Shown: in pieces, positions 30,626 through 40,053 of the stretch
Layout of the letters: the number at the start of each line of letters is the position of its first letter
How positions within the stretch are numbered: position 1 is the first letter of the stretch
Program-made: the position numbers and the translations under genes
DNA from: Amycolatopsis deserti
GTDB taxonomy: Bacteria > Actinomycetota > Actinomycetes > Mycobacteriales > Pseudonocardiaceae
NCBI RefSeq assembly: GCF_014653945.1
Contig: NZ_BNAU01000003.1
Coordinates: 62,001 to 126,000, forward strand
Direction of reading: 5' to 3'
Length of the DNA stretch: 64,000 bases
The notes under the pieces: generated by a model
What the model was told of the DNA's origin: nothing
Database searches by the model: none
What the model saw: the letters and a program-made list of their open reading frames with translations, nothing else

Positions 30626-31480
30626 TCACACCGTCAGCACGATCTTCCCGCGCACCCGGCCGCTCTCGCTCAGCTCGTGCGCCTTCGCGGCGTCCTCCAG
30701 CGGCAGTACCTGCGAGACGTGGACCCGCACGCCCTCCACGGCACGCGCCAGCGCCGCCCCGGACGGCTGCACGTGGAACCGGCGGTAGCGCGGGTCCTCC
30801 GCGGCGTCGTTGCCCTGCGCGTCGATCAGCACGCCGTCCGGCTTCAGGACGACGAGCGAGCGCCCACCGTACGAACCGCCGACCAGGTCGTACACCACGT
30901 CCACCTCCGACACGGCCGTCGTGAAGTCCACCGCCGTGTGGTCGATCAGCTCGTCCGCGCCCAGCTCGCGCAGGAACTCGTGGTTGGCCGATCGCGCGGT
31001 GCCGATCACGTACGCGCCCCGCGCCTTCGCCACCTGCACCGCGACGTGCCCGACCCCGCCGGCCGCCGCGTGGATCAGCACCCGCTGCCCCGGCCGCACC
31101 TCGGCAAGCGCTTGCGTCGCCGTGAGCACCGCCGTCGGCGCAGCGGCCGCGGCGACGTGGTCCCGCCCGGCCGGCTTGGGCGCCAGCGCCGCGGCGGGCA
31201 CCGCCACGTACTCGGCGTACGCGCCCCACTGCGACATCACCAGCCCGAACACCTCCTCCCCCGTCTCCTCGACCACGCCGGAGAAGTCCAGCCCGAGCCG
31301 GAACGGCGGCGTGAGCCCCACCCCGTCCACCAGCCCGCGGCGCAGCTTCCAGTCCGCCGGGTTCACCCCCACCGCGTGCACCCGCACCAGCACCTCGCCC
31401 GGCCCCGGCACCGGCCGCGGCGCATCCACCAGCTCCAGGACCTCCGGCCCGCCCAGGGCCCGCACATCGACAGCTCTCAT
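30626..31480 (-). CDS. MDR-family NADPH:quinone oxidoreductase-like protein
   Basis: A 284-aa zinc-independent medium-chain reductase. The N-terminal GroES-like fold includes MRAVDVRALGGPEVLELVDA and HAVGVNPADWKLRRG; the nucleotide-binding motif is VLIHAAAGGVGHVAVQVAKA. The zinc-ligand cysteines of alcohol dehydrogenases are missing, as expected for quinone reductases. It is slightly short for the family. The ATG at 31478-31480 was preferred over an upstream open frame. It diverges from an HxlR regulator, a frequent pairing for response to electrophiles or quinones. Confidence 0.93.
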   Translation of the reverse strand: MRAVDVRALGGPEVLELVDAPRPVPGPGEVLVRVHAVGVNPADWKLRRGLVDGVGLTPPFRLGLDFSGVVEETGEEVFGLVMSQWGAYAEYVAVPAAALAPKPAGRDHVAAAAAPTAVLTATQALAEVRPGQRVLIHAAAGGVGHVAVQVAKARGAYVIGTARSANHEFLRELGADELIDHTAVDFTTAVSEVDVVYDLVGGSYGGRSLVVLKPDGVLIDAQGNDAAEDPRYRRFHVQPSGAALARAVEGVRVHVSQVLPLEDAAKAHELSESGRVRGKIVLTV

Positions 31481-31517
31481 GGCGAAGATCGTCGCCCCGG
31501 GCGGTATCCGTTGTGAA

Positions 31518-31529
31518 GAAGGCACCTTC
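31518..31529. promoter_or_regulatory. Possible HxlR operator
   Basis: GAAGG-CA-CCTTC is a perfect 5-bp dyad in the 67-base region between the MDR gene and the divergent HxlR gene. GGTA and GGTACC elements at either side may extend it. Confidence 0.45.
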
Positions 31530-31547
31530 CTGACATCCAGGTACCTC

Positions 31548-31931
31548 ATGGATACCGTGAAGTCCTACCTGACGGCCTGCCCGGCCCGCACCGTGCTCGA
31601 CGCGCTCGCCAACAAGTGGAGCCTGCTGGTCCTCAGCTCGCTGCGCCGGCACGACGGCCCGATGCGGTTCAACGAGCTGCGCCGCCTGCTCGAGGGCATC
31701 ACGCAGAAGTCGCTCACCCAGACCCTGCGCACCCTGGAGCGCGACGGCCTGGTCGACCGGGCCGTCTACCCGACCGTGCCGCCACGCGTCGAGTACTCCC
31801 TGACCGATCTGGGCACGCAGGTCGGCGAGATGTTCAACGTCCTGGGCGAGTGGGCCGAGGAGCACGTCGGCGAGATCCTCGCCGCGCGGGAGGCGTTCGA
31901 CAACAGGCCGGCGCCGGAACCGCTCCGCTGA
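31548..31931 (+). CDS. HxlR-family transcriptional regulator
   Basis: A 127-aa winged-helix regulator. CPARTVLDALANKWSLLVLS carries the N-terminal Cys typical of redox- or electrophile-sensing HxlR proteins, and FNELRRLLEGITQKSLTQTL, then RTLERDGLVDR and EYSLTDLGTQV, complete the HTH and wing. The ATG at 31548 is the only sensible start although the frame is open far upstream. It probably controls the divergent quinone-reductase-like gene from the dyad between them; the cysteine at residue 11 could be the sensor (inference). Confidence 0.94.
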   Translation: MDTVKSYLTACPARTVLDALANKWSLLVLSSLRRHDGPMRFNELRRLLEGITQKSLTQTLRTLERDGLVDRAVYPTVPPRVEYSLTDLGTQVGEMFNVLGEWAEEHVGEILAAREAFDNRPAPEPLR

Positions 31932-32029
31932 GGGAAATTCACCCTCCGGCCACCTGATCACCTTCGTCCCGTTCGTCCCGGGGATGCACCGTCGATGGGC
32001 CCCACTGGTTCCCACCACGAGGAGTGCAC

Positions 32030-33589
32030 GTGCCGGACACCCCGAAACTCAACCGTCGCAAGGTCCTCATCGGCGGCGCCGCGGCGGTCGCGCTGAGCGC
32101 CGGAATCACCCGCGCCTCCGCCTCTCCCGGAGCGGGCTCCGGGCCCGTCGGTGACGTCTTCAACCTCGGCGTCGCTTCCGGTGACCCGCTGCCGGACAGC
32201 GTCGTCCTGTGGACGCGCCTGGCCGCGAACCCGCTCGCCGAGAACGGCCTCGGCGGCATGCCGAACCGGGCACTGCCCGTGCAGTGGCAGATCTCCCGCG
32301 ACGAGCGCTTCACCCGCATCGTCCACTCCGGACAGACGTGGGCCGCGCCGGAGGCGGCGCACAGCGTGCACGTCGAGGCGGACGGCCTGGAGCCGGGCAC
32401 CGAGTACTACTACCGGTTCCGCGTCGGCGGCGAGATCTCGCCGGTCGGCATCACCCGCACCGCGCCCGCGCCTTGGCAGCTGTCCCCGCTGACCATGTGC
32501 TTCGCGTCGTGCTCGCACTACGGCGAGGGCTACTTCACCGCCTACCGCCGCCTCGCCGAGGACCACCCGGACCTCATCCTGCACCTGGGCGACTACCAGT
32601 ACGAGTACGCGGCCAAGGCCACGGACGTGCGCACGGTGGTCGGCCCGGAGACCGTCACGCTCGCCGACTACCGCCTGCGCCACGCCCAGTACAAGACCGA
32701 CCCCGACCTCCAGCTCGCGCACGCCACCGCGCCCTGGCTGGTCGTGTGGGACGACCACGAGACCGAGAACAACTGGGCCGACGAGGTGCCCGAGGTCTCG
32801 TCGCAGACGCCCGGCGCGTCGTTCCTGGACCGCCGCAAGGTCGCCTTCCAGGCCTACTACGAGAACATGCCGCTGCGCCGCACCGCCCGCCCGCAGGGCA
32901 TCGACATGCAGCTCTACCGGCGGCTCCACTGGGGACAGCTGGCCACCTTCCACATGCTCGACACCCGGCAGTACCGCGACGACCAGGCCTGCGGCGACGG
33001 CGTCAAGGTCAGCTGCGACGAGCGCCTGAACCCCAACCGCACCATCACCGGCGCGGCGCAGGAGAAGTGGCTGATCGACGGGTTCCGGCAGAGCCGGGCG
33101 CGGTGGGACGTGCTGGGCCAGCAGGTGGTGTTCTCCGAGATCGACTTCACCGCCGGCTCGCAGCTGGGCTACAACATGGACGCCTGGGACGGCTACAAGG
33201 CGAACCGCGACCGGATCGCCGCCGCGATGGGCGATTCGCGGGTGCGCAACGGTGTCGTGCTGACCGGTGACGTGCACCGGCACTGGGCCTCGGAGGTCAA
33301 GCAGACCTACGGGCGGCCGGACTCCAAGGGCGTGGGCGTCGAGCTGATCACGACGTCGATCACCAGCGGCCGCGACGGCAACGACGACCCGTACCAGTCG
33401 GTGCTGGACGAGAACCCGCACGTCAAGTTCCACAAGAACCGGCGCGGCTACATCCGCACCCGCTTCACCGCGAACGAACTGCGGGCCGACTACCGGATCC
33501 TGCCCTACGTCAGCAAGCCGGGGGCGGCCGCCGAGACCGCGGCCAGCTTCGTGGTGACCGACCGCGATCCGAGCCTGCACCGGGTCTGA
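32030..33589 (+). CDS. phoD: PhoD-family alkaline phosphatase, Tat-exported
   Basis: About 519 aa. A Tat signal (NRRKVLIGG, hydrophobic stretch, then ASAS) is followed by a PhoD N-terminal beta domain (FNLGVASGDPLPDSVVLWTR) and the metallophosphatase core: CFASCSHYGEGYFTAYRRL, LHLGDYQYEY, VVWDDHETENNW and VVLTGDVHRHW. PhoD enzymes are extracellular Fe/Ca phosphodiesterase-phosphatases that act under phosphate starvation or in teichoic-acid turnover. The GTG at 32030 lies five bases after AGGAG; a GTG at 32024 is less likely. No clear Pho box was seen in the about 100 bases upstream. A second Tat substrate gene follows at 33660. Confidence 0.95.
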   Translation: MPDTPKLNRRKVLIGGAAAVALSAGITRASASPGAGSGPVGDVFNLGVASGDPLPDSVVLWTRLAANPLAENGLGGMPNRALPVQWQISRDERFTRIVHSGQTWAAPEAAHSVHVEADGLEPGTEYYYRFRVGGEISPVGITRTAPAPWQLSPLTMCFASCSHYGEGYFTAYRRLAEDHPDLILHLGDYQYEYAAKATDVRTVVGPETVTLADYRLRHAQYKTDPDLQLAHATAPWLVVWDDHETENNWADEVPEVSSQTPGASFLDRRKVAFQAYYENMPLRRTARPQGIDMQLYRRLHWGQLATFHMLDTRQYRDDQACGDGVKVSCDERLNPNRTITGAAQEKWLIDGFRQSRARWDVLGQQVVFSEIDFTAGSQLGYNMDAWDGYKANRDRIAAAMGDSRVRNGVVLTGDVHRHWASEVKQTYGRPDSKGVGVELITTSITSGRDGNDDPYQSVLDENPHVKFHKNRRGYIRTRFTANELRADYRILPYVSKPGAAAETAASFVVTDRDPSLHRV

Positions 33590-33659
33590 GACGGAAGATG
33601 GTTCCCTCCTCCCCTTGACGGTGTGTAGTTTTCTGACTGCATCTTCCAGGGAGGCAGCA

Positions 33660-35558
33660 ATGACGTCGTTCACCCGCCGCAACGCACTGCGCGCGCTGGC
33701 CGCCGGGACCGCCGGCGTGGCCGTGGTGGCCGCGCCCGGCGCGTCGGCCGCCACGACCGGAGCGCGGCAGCGCGCGTTCGCCGCCGCGGCGGCGGAGTTC
33801 GGCGTCCCGGAGTCCGTGCTGCTCGGCGTGTCGTACCTGAAGTCCCGCTGGGACTCCCACGGCGGCGCGCCGAGCACCGGCGCTGGTTTCGGCCCGCTGC
33901 ACCTGACCGACCTGCGGGCCGTCGCGGCGGGCGGGAGCCACCACGACAAGGGCGAGGACCCGCGCGGCGACTCAGCACGCGGGGAGCTGCGGCCGCACAC
34001 GTCGGCGGCGCTGCAGACCGTCGACCTCGCCGCCGAACTGACCGGCGTGGACGCCGCGACGTTGCGGACCGACCCGGTGCAGAACATCCGCGGCGGCGCC
34101 GCGGTTCTGGCCCACTACCAGCGCGAACTCGGCGCACGGGCGGACGGTCCGGCCGACTGGTACGGCGCGGTCGCCCGCTACAGCGGCGCGTCGGACACCG
34201 GGACCGCGACGTTCTTCGCCGACGAGGTGTTCGCGACCATCGCCGCCGGGGCGAGCCGGACCACCGACGACGGGCAGGCGGTCACGCTGCCCGCGACGCC
34301 GGTGTCGCCGCGACGCGAGCAGGTGCGCGCACTCGGGTTGTCCACCGTCGCGGAGGGCGCGGCCGAGGCGCCGCCCGGGCTGCCCGTCGAGTGGATCCCG
34401 GCGCCCTACCAGGACCTCGGCAACGGCAACTACGGCAACTACGACAAGGCCGAGCGGCCGAACTCGCAGCGGATCACGCACATCGTCATCCACGACACGG
34501 AGTGCACCTACGACGCGGCGATCGGGCTCGTGCAGGACCCGTCGTACCTGGCCTGGCACTACACGCTGCGCTCGACCGACGGGCACGTCGCCCAGCACGT
34601 GCTGACCAAGGACGTCGGCTGGCACGCCGGGAACTGGTACTTCAACGCGAAGTCGATCGGCGTCGAGCACGAGGGGTTCGCGGCGCAGGGCACCTGGTAC
34701 ACCGAGGCGATGTACCGGACCTCGGCGAAGCTGGTGCGCTACCTCGCCGGGAAGTACCGGATCCCGCTGGACCGCGAGCACATCATCGGCCACGACAACG
34801 TGCCGGGGACGACGGCGGACAAGGTCGCGGGCATGCACTGGGACCCGGCGCCGTACTGGGACTGGGCGCACTACTTCGACCTGCTCGGCGCGCCGCTGAA
34901 CGCGCGGCCGGTGCGGCAGCCGACCGGCATGGTCATGGTCAAGCCGGATTTCGCCTCGAACCCGACGGGCTACACGGGGTGCGACACGTCGGCTCCCGGC
35001 GCCGCCTGCCCGGCACGCGGTTCGTCGGCGCTGTTCCTGCGGGTGGAGCCGCGCGACGACGCTCCGCTGCTGGCGGACATCGGCCTGCACCCCGACGGCG
35101 GGCCGTCTTCGGTGGCGATCTCCGACGTGGGCAGCCGCGTGTCGACCGGGCAGCGGTACGCGGTGGCGGAGGTCCGGGGCGACTGGACGGCGGTGTGGTT
35201 CCTCGGGCAGAAGGGGTGGCTGCGCTCGTCCGGGGTGGTGCCGGTGCTGGGACAGGTGGTGACGCCGCGGCCGGGGCTTTCGTCGGTGCCGGTGTACGGG
35301 CGCGCGTACCCGGAGGCTTCCGCGTACCCCTCCGGGCTCACGCCGCAGGAGGTCGTGCCGCTGCAGTACACGCTGCCCGCGGGCCAGAAGTACACCGCCG
35401 GCCCGACGCTGACGGCGGAGTACTACTCGGCGACGACCTTCGACCCGGCCGAGCACGTGGTGGTGCGCGGGCAGACGAAGTACGTGCAGATCCAGTTCGG
35501 GCACCGGGTGGGCTTCGTGAAGCTCGACGACGTGGTGGTGTCGCGCACGCGCCCCTGA
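33660..35558 (+). CDS. Tat-exported N-acetylmuramoyl-L-alanine amidase
   Basis: A 632-aa cell-wall hydrolase. A Tat signal (TRRNALRALAAGTAGVAVVA) precedes an N-terminal helical region resembling a lytic-transglycosylase-like or substrate-binding fold (residues 35-200). The amidase_2/PGRP domain (about residues 250-430) shows zinc-ligand motifs HIVIHDTECT, SIGVEHEGFA and IIGHDNVPG. The C-terminal 180 residues contain SH3-like segments (ALFLRVEPRDDAPLLADIGL and YAVAEVRGDWTAVWFLGQKG), which often bind the wall. GGAGG precedes the ATG by six bases. It lies 70 bases after phoD; co-transcription is possible. Confidence 0.93.
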   Translation: MTSFTRRNALRALAAGTAGVAVVAAPGASAATTGARQRAFAAAAAEFGVPESVLLGVSYLKSRWDSHGGAPSTGAGFGPLHLTDLRAVAAGGSHHDKGEDPRGDSARGELRPHTSAALQTVDLAAELTGVDAATLRTDPVQNIRGGAAVLAHYQRELGARADGPADWYGAVARYSGASDTGTATFFADEVFATIAAGASRTTDDGQAVTLPATPVSPRREQVRALGLSTVAEGAAEAPPGLPVEWIPAPYQDLGNGNYGNYDKAERPNSQRITHIVIHDTECTYDAAIGLVQDPSYLAWHYTLRSTDGHVAQHVLTKDVGWHAGNWYFNAKSIGVEHEGFAAQGTWYTEAMYRTSAKLVRYLAGKYRIPLDREHIIGHDNVPGTTADKVAGMHWDPAPYWDWAHYFDLLGAPLNARPVRQPTGMVMVKPDFASNPTGYTGCDTSAPGAACPARGSSALFLRVEPRDDAPLLADIGLHPDGGPSSVAISDVGSRVSTGQRYAVAEVRGDWTAVWFLGQKGWLRSSGVVPVLGQVVTPRPGLSSVPVYGRAYPEASAYPSGLTPQEVVPLQYTLPAGQKYTAGPTLTAEYYSATTFDPAEHVVVRGQTKYVQIQFGHRVGFVKLDDVVVSRTRP

Positions 35559-35597
35559 ACCGGGAGTCCCACGACCGGGAGTTCTGACCGCGCGAGG

Positions 35598-36650
35598 TCA
35601 GGCCTCGAGCGAGACGACCTCCACCGGCAGCGCCGGGTTCGCCGAGAGGTCCAGCGCCGAGGGCTTGCGGCCGGCCGCCACCACGTGCGCGCCCAGCGCC
35701 GCGATCATCGCGCCGTTGTCGGTGCACAGACGCGGCCGTGGGACGCGCAGCTCGATGCCCGCGGCCTCGCAGCGCTCGCGCGCCAGGCTGGACAGGCGCG
35801 AGTTCGCCGCCACGCCGCCGGAGATCACGAGCGTCCCGATGCCCATCTCCTTCGCCGCGCGCACGGCCTTCGCGGTCAGCACGTCGGCCACCGCCTCCTG
35901 GAAGGACGCCGCGACGTCGTCGACCGGGATCTCCTCGCCGCGGCGTTCGGCGTTCTCCACCCACCGCGCCACCGCGGTCTTCAGCCCGGAGAACGAGAAG
36001 TCGAACTTCGCGTCGCGGGGGCCGGTCATGCCGCGCGGGAAGTCGATGGCCGTGGGGTTGCCCGCGCGAGCCGCCTGGTCGATCGGTGGGCCACCCGGGT
36101 ACGGCAGGCCCAGCACGCGGGCCACCTTGTCGTAGGCCTCGCCCGCGGCATCGTCCACAGTGGAGCCGACCTCGGTGATCTCGCCGGCGATGTCGTCCAC
36201 GCGCAGCAACTGCGTGTGCCCGCCGGACACCAGCAGCGCCAGGCACGGCTTCGGCAGCGGGCCGTGCTGCAGGGTGTCCACCGCGATGTGCCCGGCGAGG
36301 TGGTTGACGCCGTAGAGCGGGACGTCCAGCGCCGCCGCGTATGCCTTCGCCGCGGAGACGCCGACCAGCAGCGCACCGGCCAGGCCCGGACCCGCGGTGA
36401 CGGCGATGGCGTCCACATCGGACAGCGTCAGGCCGGCCGTGGCGAACGCGCGCTCGGCCGTCGGTACCATCGCTTCGAGGTGGGCGCGGCTGGCGACTTC
36501 CGGCACCACGCCGCCGAAACGCGCGTGCTGCTCGACGCTCGAGGCGACCTCGTCGGCGAGGAGTTCGACGGTGCCGTCGTCGTGCAGCCGCACGAGGCCG
36601 ACGCCGGTCTCGTCGCAGGAGCTTTCGATGCCGAGGATGACGCGGGACAT
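35598..36650 (-). CDS. tsaD: tRNA t6A37 threonylcarbamoyltransferase TsaD
   Basis: A 350-aa ASKHA-fold enzyme transferring the threonylcarbamoyl group to A37 of ANN-decoding tRNAs. Family motifs are [27 protein letters not shown] (metal His), [10 protein letters not shown] (second metal His) and [10 protein letters not shown]. The ATG (36648-36650) shares its A with the rimI stop as TGATG, so translation is coupled. It works with TsaB (37117-37770) and TsaE (44253-44711), both in this window, and with TsaC elsewhere. Confidence 0.98.
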   Translation of the reverse strand: MSRVILGIESSCDETGVGLVRLHDDGTVELLADEVASSVEQHARFGGVVPEVASRAHLEAMVPTAERAFATAGLTLSDVDAIAVTAGPGLAGALLVGVSAAKAYAAALDVPLYGVNHLAGHIAVDTLQHGPLPKPCLALLVSGGHTQLLRVDDIAGEITEVGSTVDDAAGEAYDKVARVLGLPYPGGPPIDQAARAGNPTAIDFPRGMTGPRDAKFDFSFSGLKTAVARWVENAERRGEEIPVDDVAASFQEAVADVLTAKAVRAAKEMGIGTLVISGGVAANSRLSSLARERCEAAGIELRVPRPRLCTDNGAMIAALGAHVVAAGRKPSALDLSANPALPVEVVSLEA

Positions 36651-37120
36651 CAGCCCACCTCCTGCTTGGACACGGCGGGACGCATCATCGTGTACGCGTC
36701 GGCGCCGGACGGGTGGTAGTAACGCTTGCGCAGGCCGATCTGCTCGAAACCGTGCCGCCGGTACAGCGCCTGCGCGCGGTCGTTGTCGGTGCGGACCTCG
36801 AGGAACACCGGCGCGCGCACCTCGTCGGCGCGGGCGAGCAGGGCACGCAGCAGCGCCGTGCCGATGCCCTGGCCCTGGTAGTCCGGGTCGACACCGATCG
36901 TGTGAACGCTGGCCTCGTAGTCGCCCCTGCTGCCGACGACCGCCAGCCCGCCGTAGCCGATCAGGACGTCCTCGGGCGTGTACGCGCCGAGGTAGTAGCC
37001 GCCGGAGTCCAGCTCGCTGTGGAAGGCGCGGGCGCTCCACGGGTCGTCCCCGGCGAAGAGGACCTTCTCGATCTCCACGCAGCGCGGGATGTCCTTGCGG
37101 CGCAGCTTGGCGAGCTTCAC
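36650..37120 (-). CDS. rimI: RimI-type GNAT N-acetyltransferase
   Basis: A 156-aa GNAT protein. The acetyl-CoA loop is [20 protein letters not shown] and the end motif [20 protein letters not shown]. RimI acetylates the N-terminus of ribosomal protein S18 and, in actinobacteria, possibly other proteins. It starts with GTG overlapping tsaB by four bases and leads into tsaD, the standard tsaB-rimI-tsaD order. The N-terminus ([20 protein letters not shown]) is typical. Confidence 0.94.
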   Translation of the reverse strand: MKLAKLRRKDIPRCVEIEKVLFAGDDPWSARAFHSELDSGGYYLGAYTPEDVLIGYGGLAVVGSRGDYEASVHTIGVDPDYQGQGIGTALLRALLARADEVRAPVFLEVRTDNDRAQALYRRHGFEQIGLRKRYYHPSGADAYTMMRPAVSKQEVG

Positions 37121-37770
37121 GAGGTGGTCACCCGCTTCCGCGCGCCGGGCTCGACGGCGTCCGGGCGGCGCAGGTAGAGCGGCGTCAGCGGGGCGGGCGC
37201 GGCGCCGGAGGTGAGCGCGTCGCGGGCGGCCGCCACCAGGCCGGCGGTGCTCGGGTAGTACGGCTCGACGACGCGCGCGCCGAGCTGCTCGGCGTAGAGG
37301 CGGGCGCCGTCCCCGGCGGCGAGGCCGAGGGACAGCTCGGCGGGAGCCTGGACGTGCGGGCCGTCGGTGCGGGTGCCGTCCGCGGCGTAGGCGGCCCAGT
37401 AGACCTCGCGGCGGCGGGCGTCGGTGACGACGGTGAACGGCTCGCCGGCGTCGACCTGCTGGGCGATCGCGTCGAGGCTGCAGACCGGGTGGACCGGGAC
37501 GCCGAGGGCGTGCCCGAGGGCGGCGGCGGTGGCGAGGCCGGCGCGCAGACCGGTGAACGGCCCGGGCCCGGCGCCGACGACGATCGCCGCGACGTCCTTG
37601 AGCGCGACGCCCGCTTCCCGCGCCGCGTCGAGGGCGTGCGGGGTGATGAGTTCGCCGTGCGCCCGCGCGTCGAGCGTCACGCGCTCGGCGAGCACGGTGA
37701 CACCCGCGGCGAGCTCGGCGACCCCGGCGGTCACCGCGGGCGTCGACGTGTCCAGAGCCAGTACCAGCAC
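37117..37770 (-). CDS. tsaB: tRNA t6A biosynthesis partner TsaB
   Basis: A 217-aa degenerate ASKHA protein that scaffolds TsaD and TsaE. It shows the family start [20 protein letters not shown] and [20 protein letters not shown]. The ATG is clear and rimI overlaps it by four bases. In mycobacteria tsaE lies directly upstream; here the equivalent position is occupied by the malonate cassette and an intergenic inverted repeat, so tsaE is about 6.5 kb away. Confidence 0.96.
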   Translation of the reverse strand: MLVLALDTSTPAVTAGVAELAAGVTVLAERVTLDARAHGELITPHALDAAREAGVALKDVAAIVVGAGPGPFTGLRAGLATAAALGHALGVPVHPVCSLDAIAQQVDAGEPFTVVTDARRREVYWAAYAADGTRTDGPHVQAPAELSLGLAAGDGARLYAEQLGARVVEPYYPSTAGLVAAARDALTSGAAPAPLTPLYLRRPDAVEPGARKRVTTS

Positions 37771-37825
37771 AGCTCTCCAGGGTACGGCGTGTGCGCCGAC
37801 CTGGGCTTACCGGGCCGTCGGGCCG

Positions 37826-37884
37826 ACCTCCCCCGCCCCCGATGCCTGATTGTGTTCCAGTTGTGGATCGGGGGCGGGGGAGGT
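37826..37884. repeat. Long inverted repeat related to the dispersed intergenic element
   Basis: ACCTCCCCCGCCCCCGAT (37826-37843) and ATCGGGGGCGGGGGAGGT (37867-37884) form a perfect 18-bp stem with a 23-base loop. Just beyond, 37902-37927 (TTGCGTTGCCGGccGGCGGT...) matches the right end of repeat copies 1 and 2. It lies after the GntR gene and before tsaB, and could act as a terminator. Confidence 0.75.
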
Positions 37885-37942
37885 CTGGGGCGTAGTCGGG
37901 GCTTGCGTTGCCGGCCGGCGGTCGGGCCGGTCGCGCCCCGGC

Positions 37943-38644
37943 TCAGTCCTCCGGGTCCCAGCTCAGCAAGCGCACCTCGGCGACCGTGCGGAGGTGGTCC
38001 CGCATCGCTTCGGCGGCGGCTTTCGGGTTGCGGTCGCGGATGGCCTCCGCGATGCGGATGTGCTGGTCCAGCGACCGCGGCGGGCGGCCCGGCTGGCGGA
38101 GCGACTCGTTGCGGCTCTCGGTGATCTGGTCGGCTATCGCGTCCATGAACTCGGCCAGCAGCGCGCTGTGCGCGGCCCCGGTGACCGCCGCGTGGAAGCG
38201 GCGGTCGCCCTCGACTCCGGCTCCGCCGTCACCGATCTCGGCGGCCATGAACTCCAGCGCCGACTCCAGCGCGGCCAGATCATCGTCCGTCCGGCGCATC
38301 GCCGCCAGCTCGGCCAGCTTCGTCTCCAGCGCCTCCCGCGCGTCCAGCACGTCCGGCAACCGCCGCTTGCGCTCCACCAGCCGCTCCACCGGCTCGGCGT
38401 CCAGCGCGTCCCGCACCAGGTAGGTCCCGCCGCCGTGCCGGGTCTCCACCAGCCCCTGCACTTCCAATACGACGATCGCCTGCTTCACCGACGCCCGGCT
38501 CACCCCGAGCCGCTGCGCCAGGTCACGCTCCGCGGGCAACCGGTCACCCGCGCGCAGCCCGGCGTCGGCCGCGTACGCCCGCAACCGCTCCAGGACCTGC
38601 TCGTACAGCCGCGGACGAACCATCGGACTCAGCGCATCAGACAC
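37943..38644 (-). CDS. matR: GntR/FadR-type regulator of the malonate cassette (MatR-like)
   Basis: A 233-aa regulator from the GTG at 38644 (an ATG at 38623 is possible). The wHTH contains LYEQVLERLRAYAADAGLRA, then GDRLPAERDLAQRLGVSRAS and VEVQGL-type wing residues (LEVQGLVETRHGGGTYLVRD). The C-terminal FCD helical domain carries EALETKLAELAAMRR and HIRIAEAIRDRNPKAAAEAM, with the usual His/Asp metal or ligand site. It diverges from matC across a strong palindrome, as in known matR-matC arrangements, so malonate or malonyl-CoA is the expected ligand (inference). Confidence 0.9.
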   Translation of the reverse strand: MSDALSPMVRPRLYEQVLERLRAYAADAGLRAGDRLPAERDLAQRLGVSRASVKQAIVVLEVQGLVETRHGGGTYLVRDALDAEPVERLVERKRRLPDVLDAREALETKLAELAAMRRTDDDLAALESALEFMAAEIGDGGAGVEGDRRFHAAVTGAAHSALLAEFMDAIADQITESRNESLRQPGRPPRSLDQHIRIAEAIRDRNPKAAAEAMRDHLRTVAEVRLLSWDPED

Positions 38645-38669
38645 ATTCCGCAGCCTAGCCCTTGACAGG

Positions 38670-38706
38670 CTGAGTGGCTGAGCCGCAAAGTGGTTCAGCC
38701 ACTCAG
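38670..38706. promoter_or_regulatory. Probable operator of the malonate cassette
   Basis: A perfect 12-bp inverted repeat, CTGAGTGGCTGA (38670-38681)/TCAGCCACTCAG (38695-38706), with a 13-base spacer, plus further AGTGG/CCACT half-sites, fills the region between matR and matC. TTGACA at 38662-38667 may be a -35 box. Confidence 0.85.
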
Positions 38707-38738
38707 CCACTTGAATCCCAACGGCGGGAGTTCTCCTG

Positions 38739-40037
38739 ATGTCCGCTGAGCTGATCTCGATCCTCGTCCTCGCGGTCGTCTTCGTGATAGCGACGACCCG
38801 CTCGATCAACATGGGGGTGCTGTCCTTCGCGGCCGCGTTCGGCGTCGGCACGCTGGCCGCGAACCTGGATGCCGACGAGATCTTCGCCGGCTTCCCCGGC
38901 GACCTGTTCGTCGTGCTCGTCGGCGTCACGTTCCTGTTCGCCATCGCCCGCGCCAACGGCACCACGGACTGGCTGGTCGACGCCGCCGTCCGGCTCGTCC
39001 GCGGCCGCGTCGCGCTGATCCCCTGGGTCACCTTCGCGATCACCGCGGTGCTCACCGCGATCGGCGCGGTCAGCCCGGCCGCGGTCGCCATCGTCGCGCC
39101 CGTCGCGCTCGGGTTCGCCGCCCAGTACGGCATCCACCCGCTGCTCATGGGCGCGATGGTCGTACACGGCGCGCAGGCCGGCGGCTTCTCGCCGATCAGC
39201 GTCTACGGCACGATCGTCAACGGCATCGTCGCGCGCGAACGCCTCGGCGGCAGCGAGATCACGCTCTTCCTGGCCAGCTTCGTGGTCAACCTGGTCATCG
39301 CGGCCATCGTGTTCGTGGTGCTGCGCAAACGGCAGATCGTCCACACCACCGAGCGGGAGCGCGAACTCGTCGCCGCGGGCACCGGCGGCCCGCCCACCAC
39401 CACCGGCTCGGCGGGCACCGGAACCCGCGAGCGCATCCGCCTCAACGCGCCCCGCGTCGCCACGCTCGCCAGCCTGGCCGTGCTGGTCGTCGCCACCCTG
39501 GTGTTCGACCTCGACGTCGGCCTGACCGCGATGACGCTCGCCGTCGTGCTCAGCGTGATCTGGCCCGCGACCAGCAAGAAGGCCGTCGGCGAGGTCACCT
39601 GGCCGACCGTGCTGCTGATCTGCGGCGTGCTGACCTACGTCGGCGTGCTGCAGGAGATGGGCACGATCGAGTGGGCCGGCGAGGGCGTCGGCGGCATCGG
39701 CGCACCGCTGCTCGCCGCGCTGCTGCTGTGCTACATCGGCGCGATCGTGTCGGCGTTCGCGTCCTCGGTCGGGATCATGGGCGCGCTCATCCCGCTCGCG
39801 GTGCCGTTCCTCGCGCTGGGCACGGTCGGCCCGGTCGGCATGATCTGCGCGCTCGCGGTGTCGGCGACGGTCGTGGACGTCAGCCCGTTCTCCACCAACG
39901 GCGCGCTGGTGCTCGCCAACGCCCGCGAGGTGGACCGGGATTCCTTCTTCCGGCAACTGCTCGTCTACGGCGGCATCATGGTCGCGGTGATACCCGCCGT
40001 GGTCTGGCTCGTGTTCATCGTGCCCGGACTCGGCTGA
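38739..40037 (+). CDS. matC: Malonate/dicarboxylate carrier, MatC-type
   Basis: A 432-aa membrane protein with about twelve hydrophobic segments. The N-terminal 150 residues match the MatC family (INMGVLSFAAAFGVGTLAAN, then FAGFPGDLFVVLVGVTFLFA and IARANGTTDWLVDAAVRLV); the second half has the ion-transporter hairpins, including VVDVSPFSTNGALVLANA. A hydrophilic central loop (about residues 200-235) separates the halves. It is directly upstream of matB, 16 bases apart, which supports malonate uptake rather than a general dicarboxylate role. Confidence 0.92.
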   Translation: MSAELISILVLAVVFVIATTRSINMGVLSFAAAFGVGTLAANLDADEIFAGFPGDLFVVLVGVTFLFAIARANGTTDWLVDAAVRLVRGRVALIPWVTFAITAVLTAIGAVSPAAVAIVAPVALGFAAQYGIHPLLMGAMVVHGAQAGGFSPISVYGTIVNGIVARERLGGSEITLFLASFVVNLVIAAIVFVVLRKRQIVHTTERERELVAAGTGGPPTTTGSAGTGTRERIRLNAPRVATLASLAVLVVATLVFDLDVGLTAMTLAVVLSVIWPATSKKAVGEVTWPTVLLICGVLTYVGVLQEMGTIEWAGEGVGGIGAPLLAALLLCYIGAIVSAFASSVGIMGALIPLAVPFLALGTVGPVGMICALAVSATVVDVSPFSTNGALVLANAREVDRDSFFRQLLVYGGIMVAVIPAVVWLVFIVPGLG

Positions 40038-40053
40038 TCTGTGAGGAGTTCAC

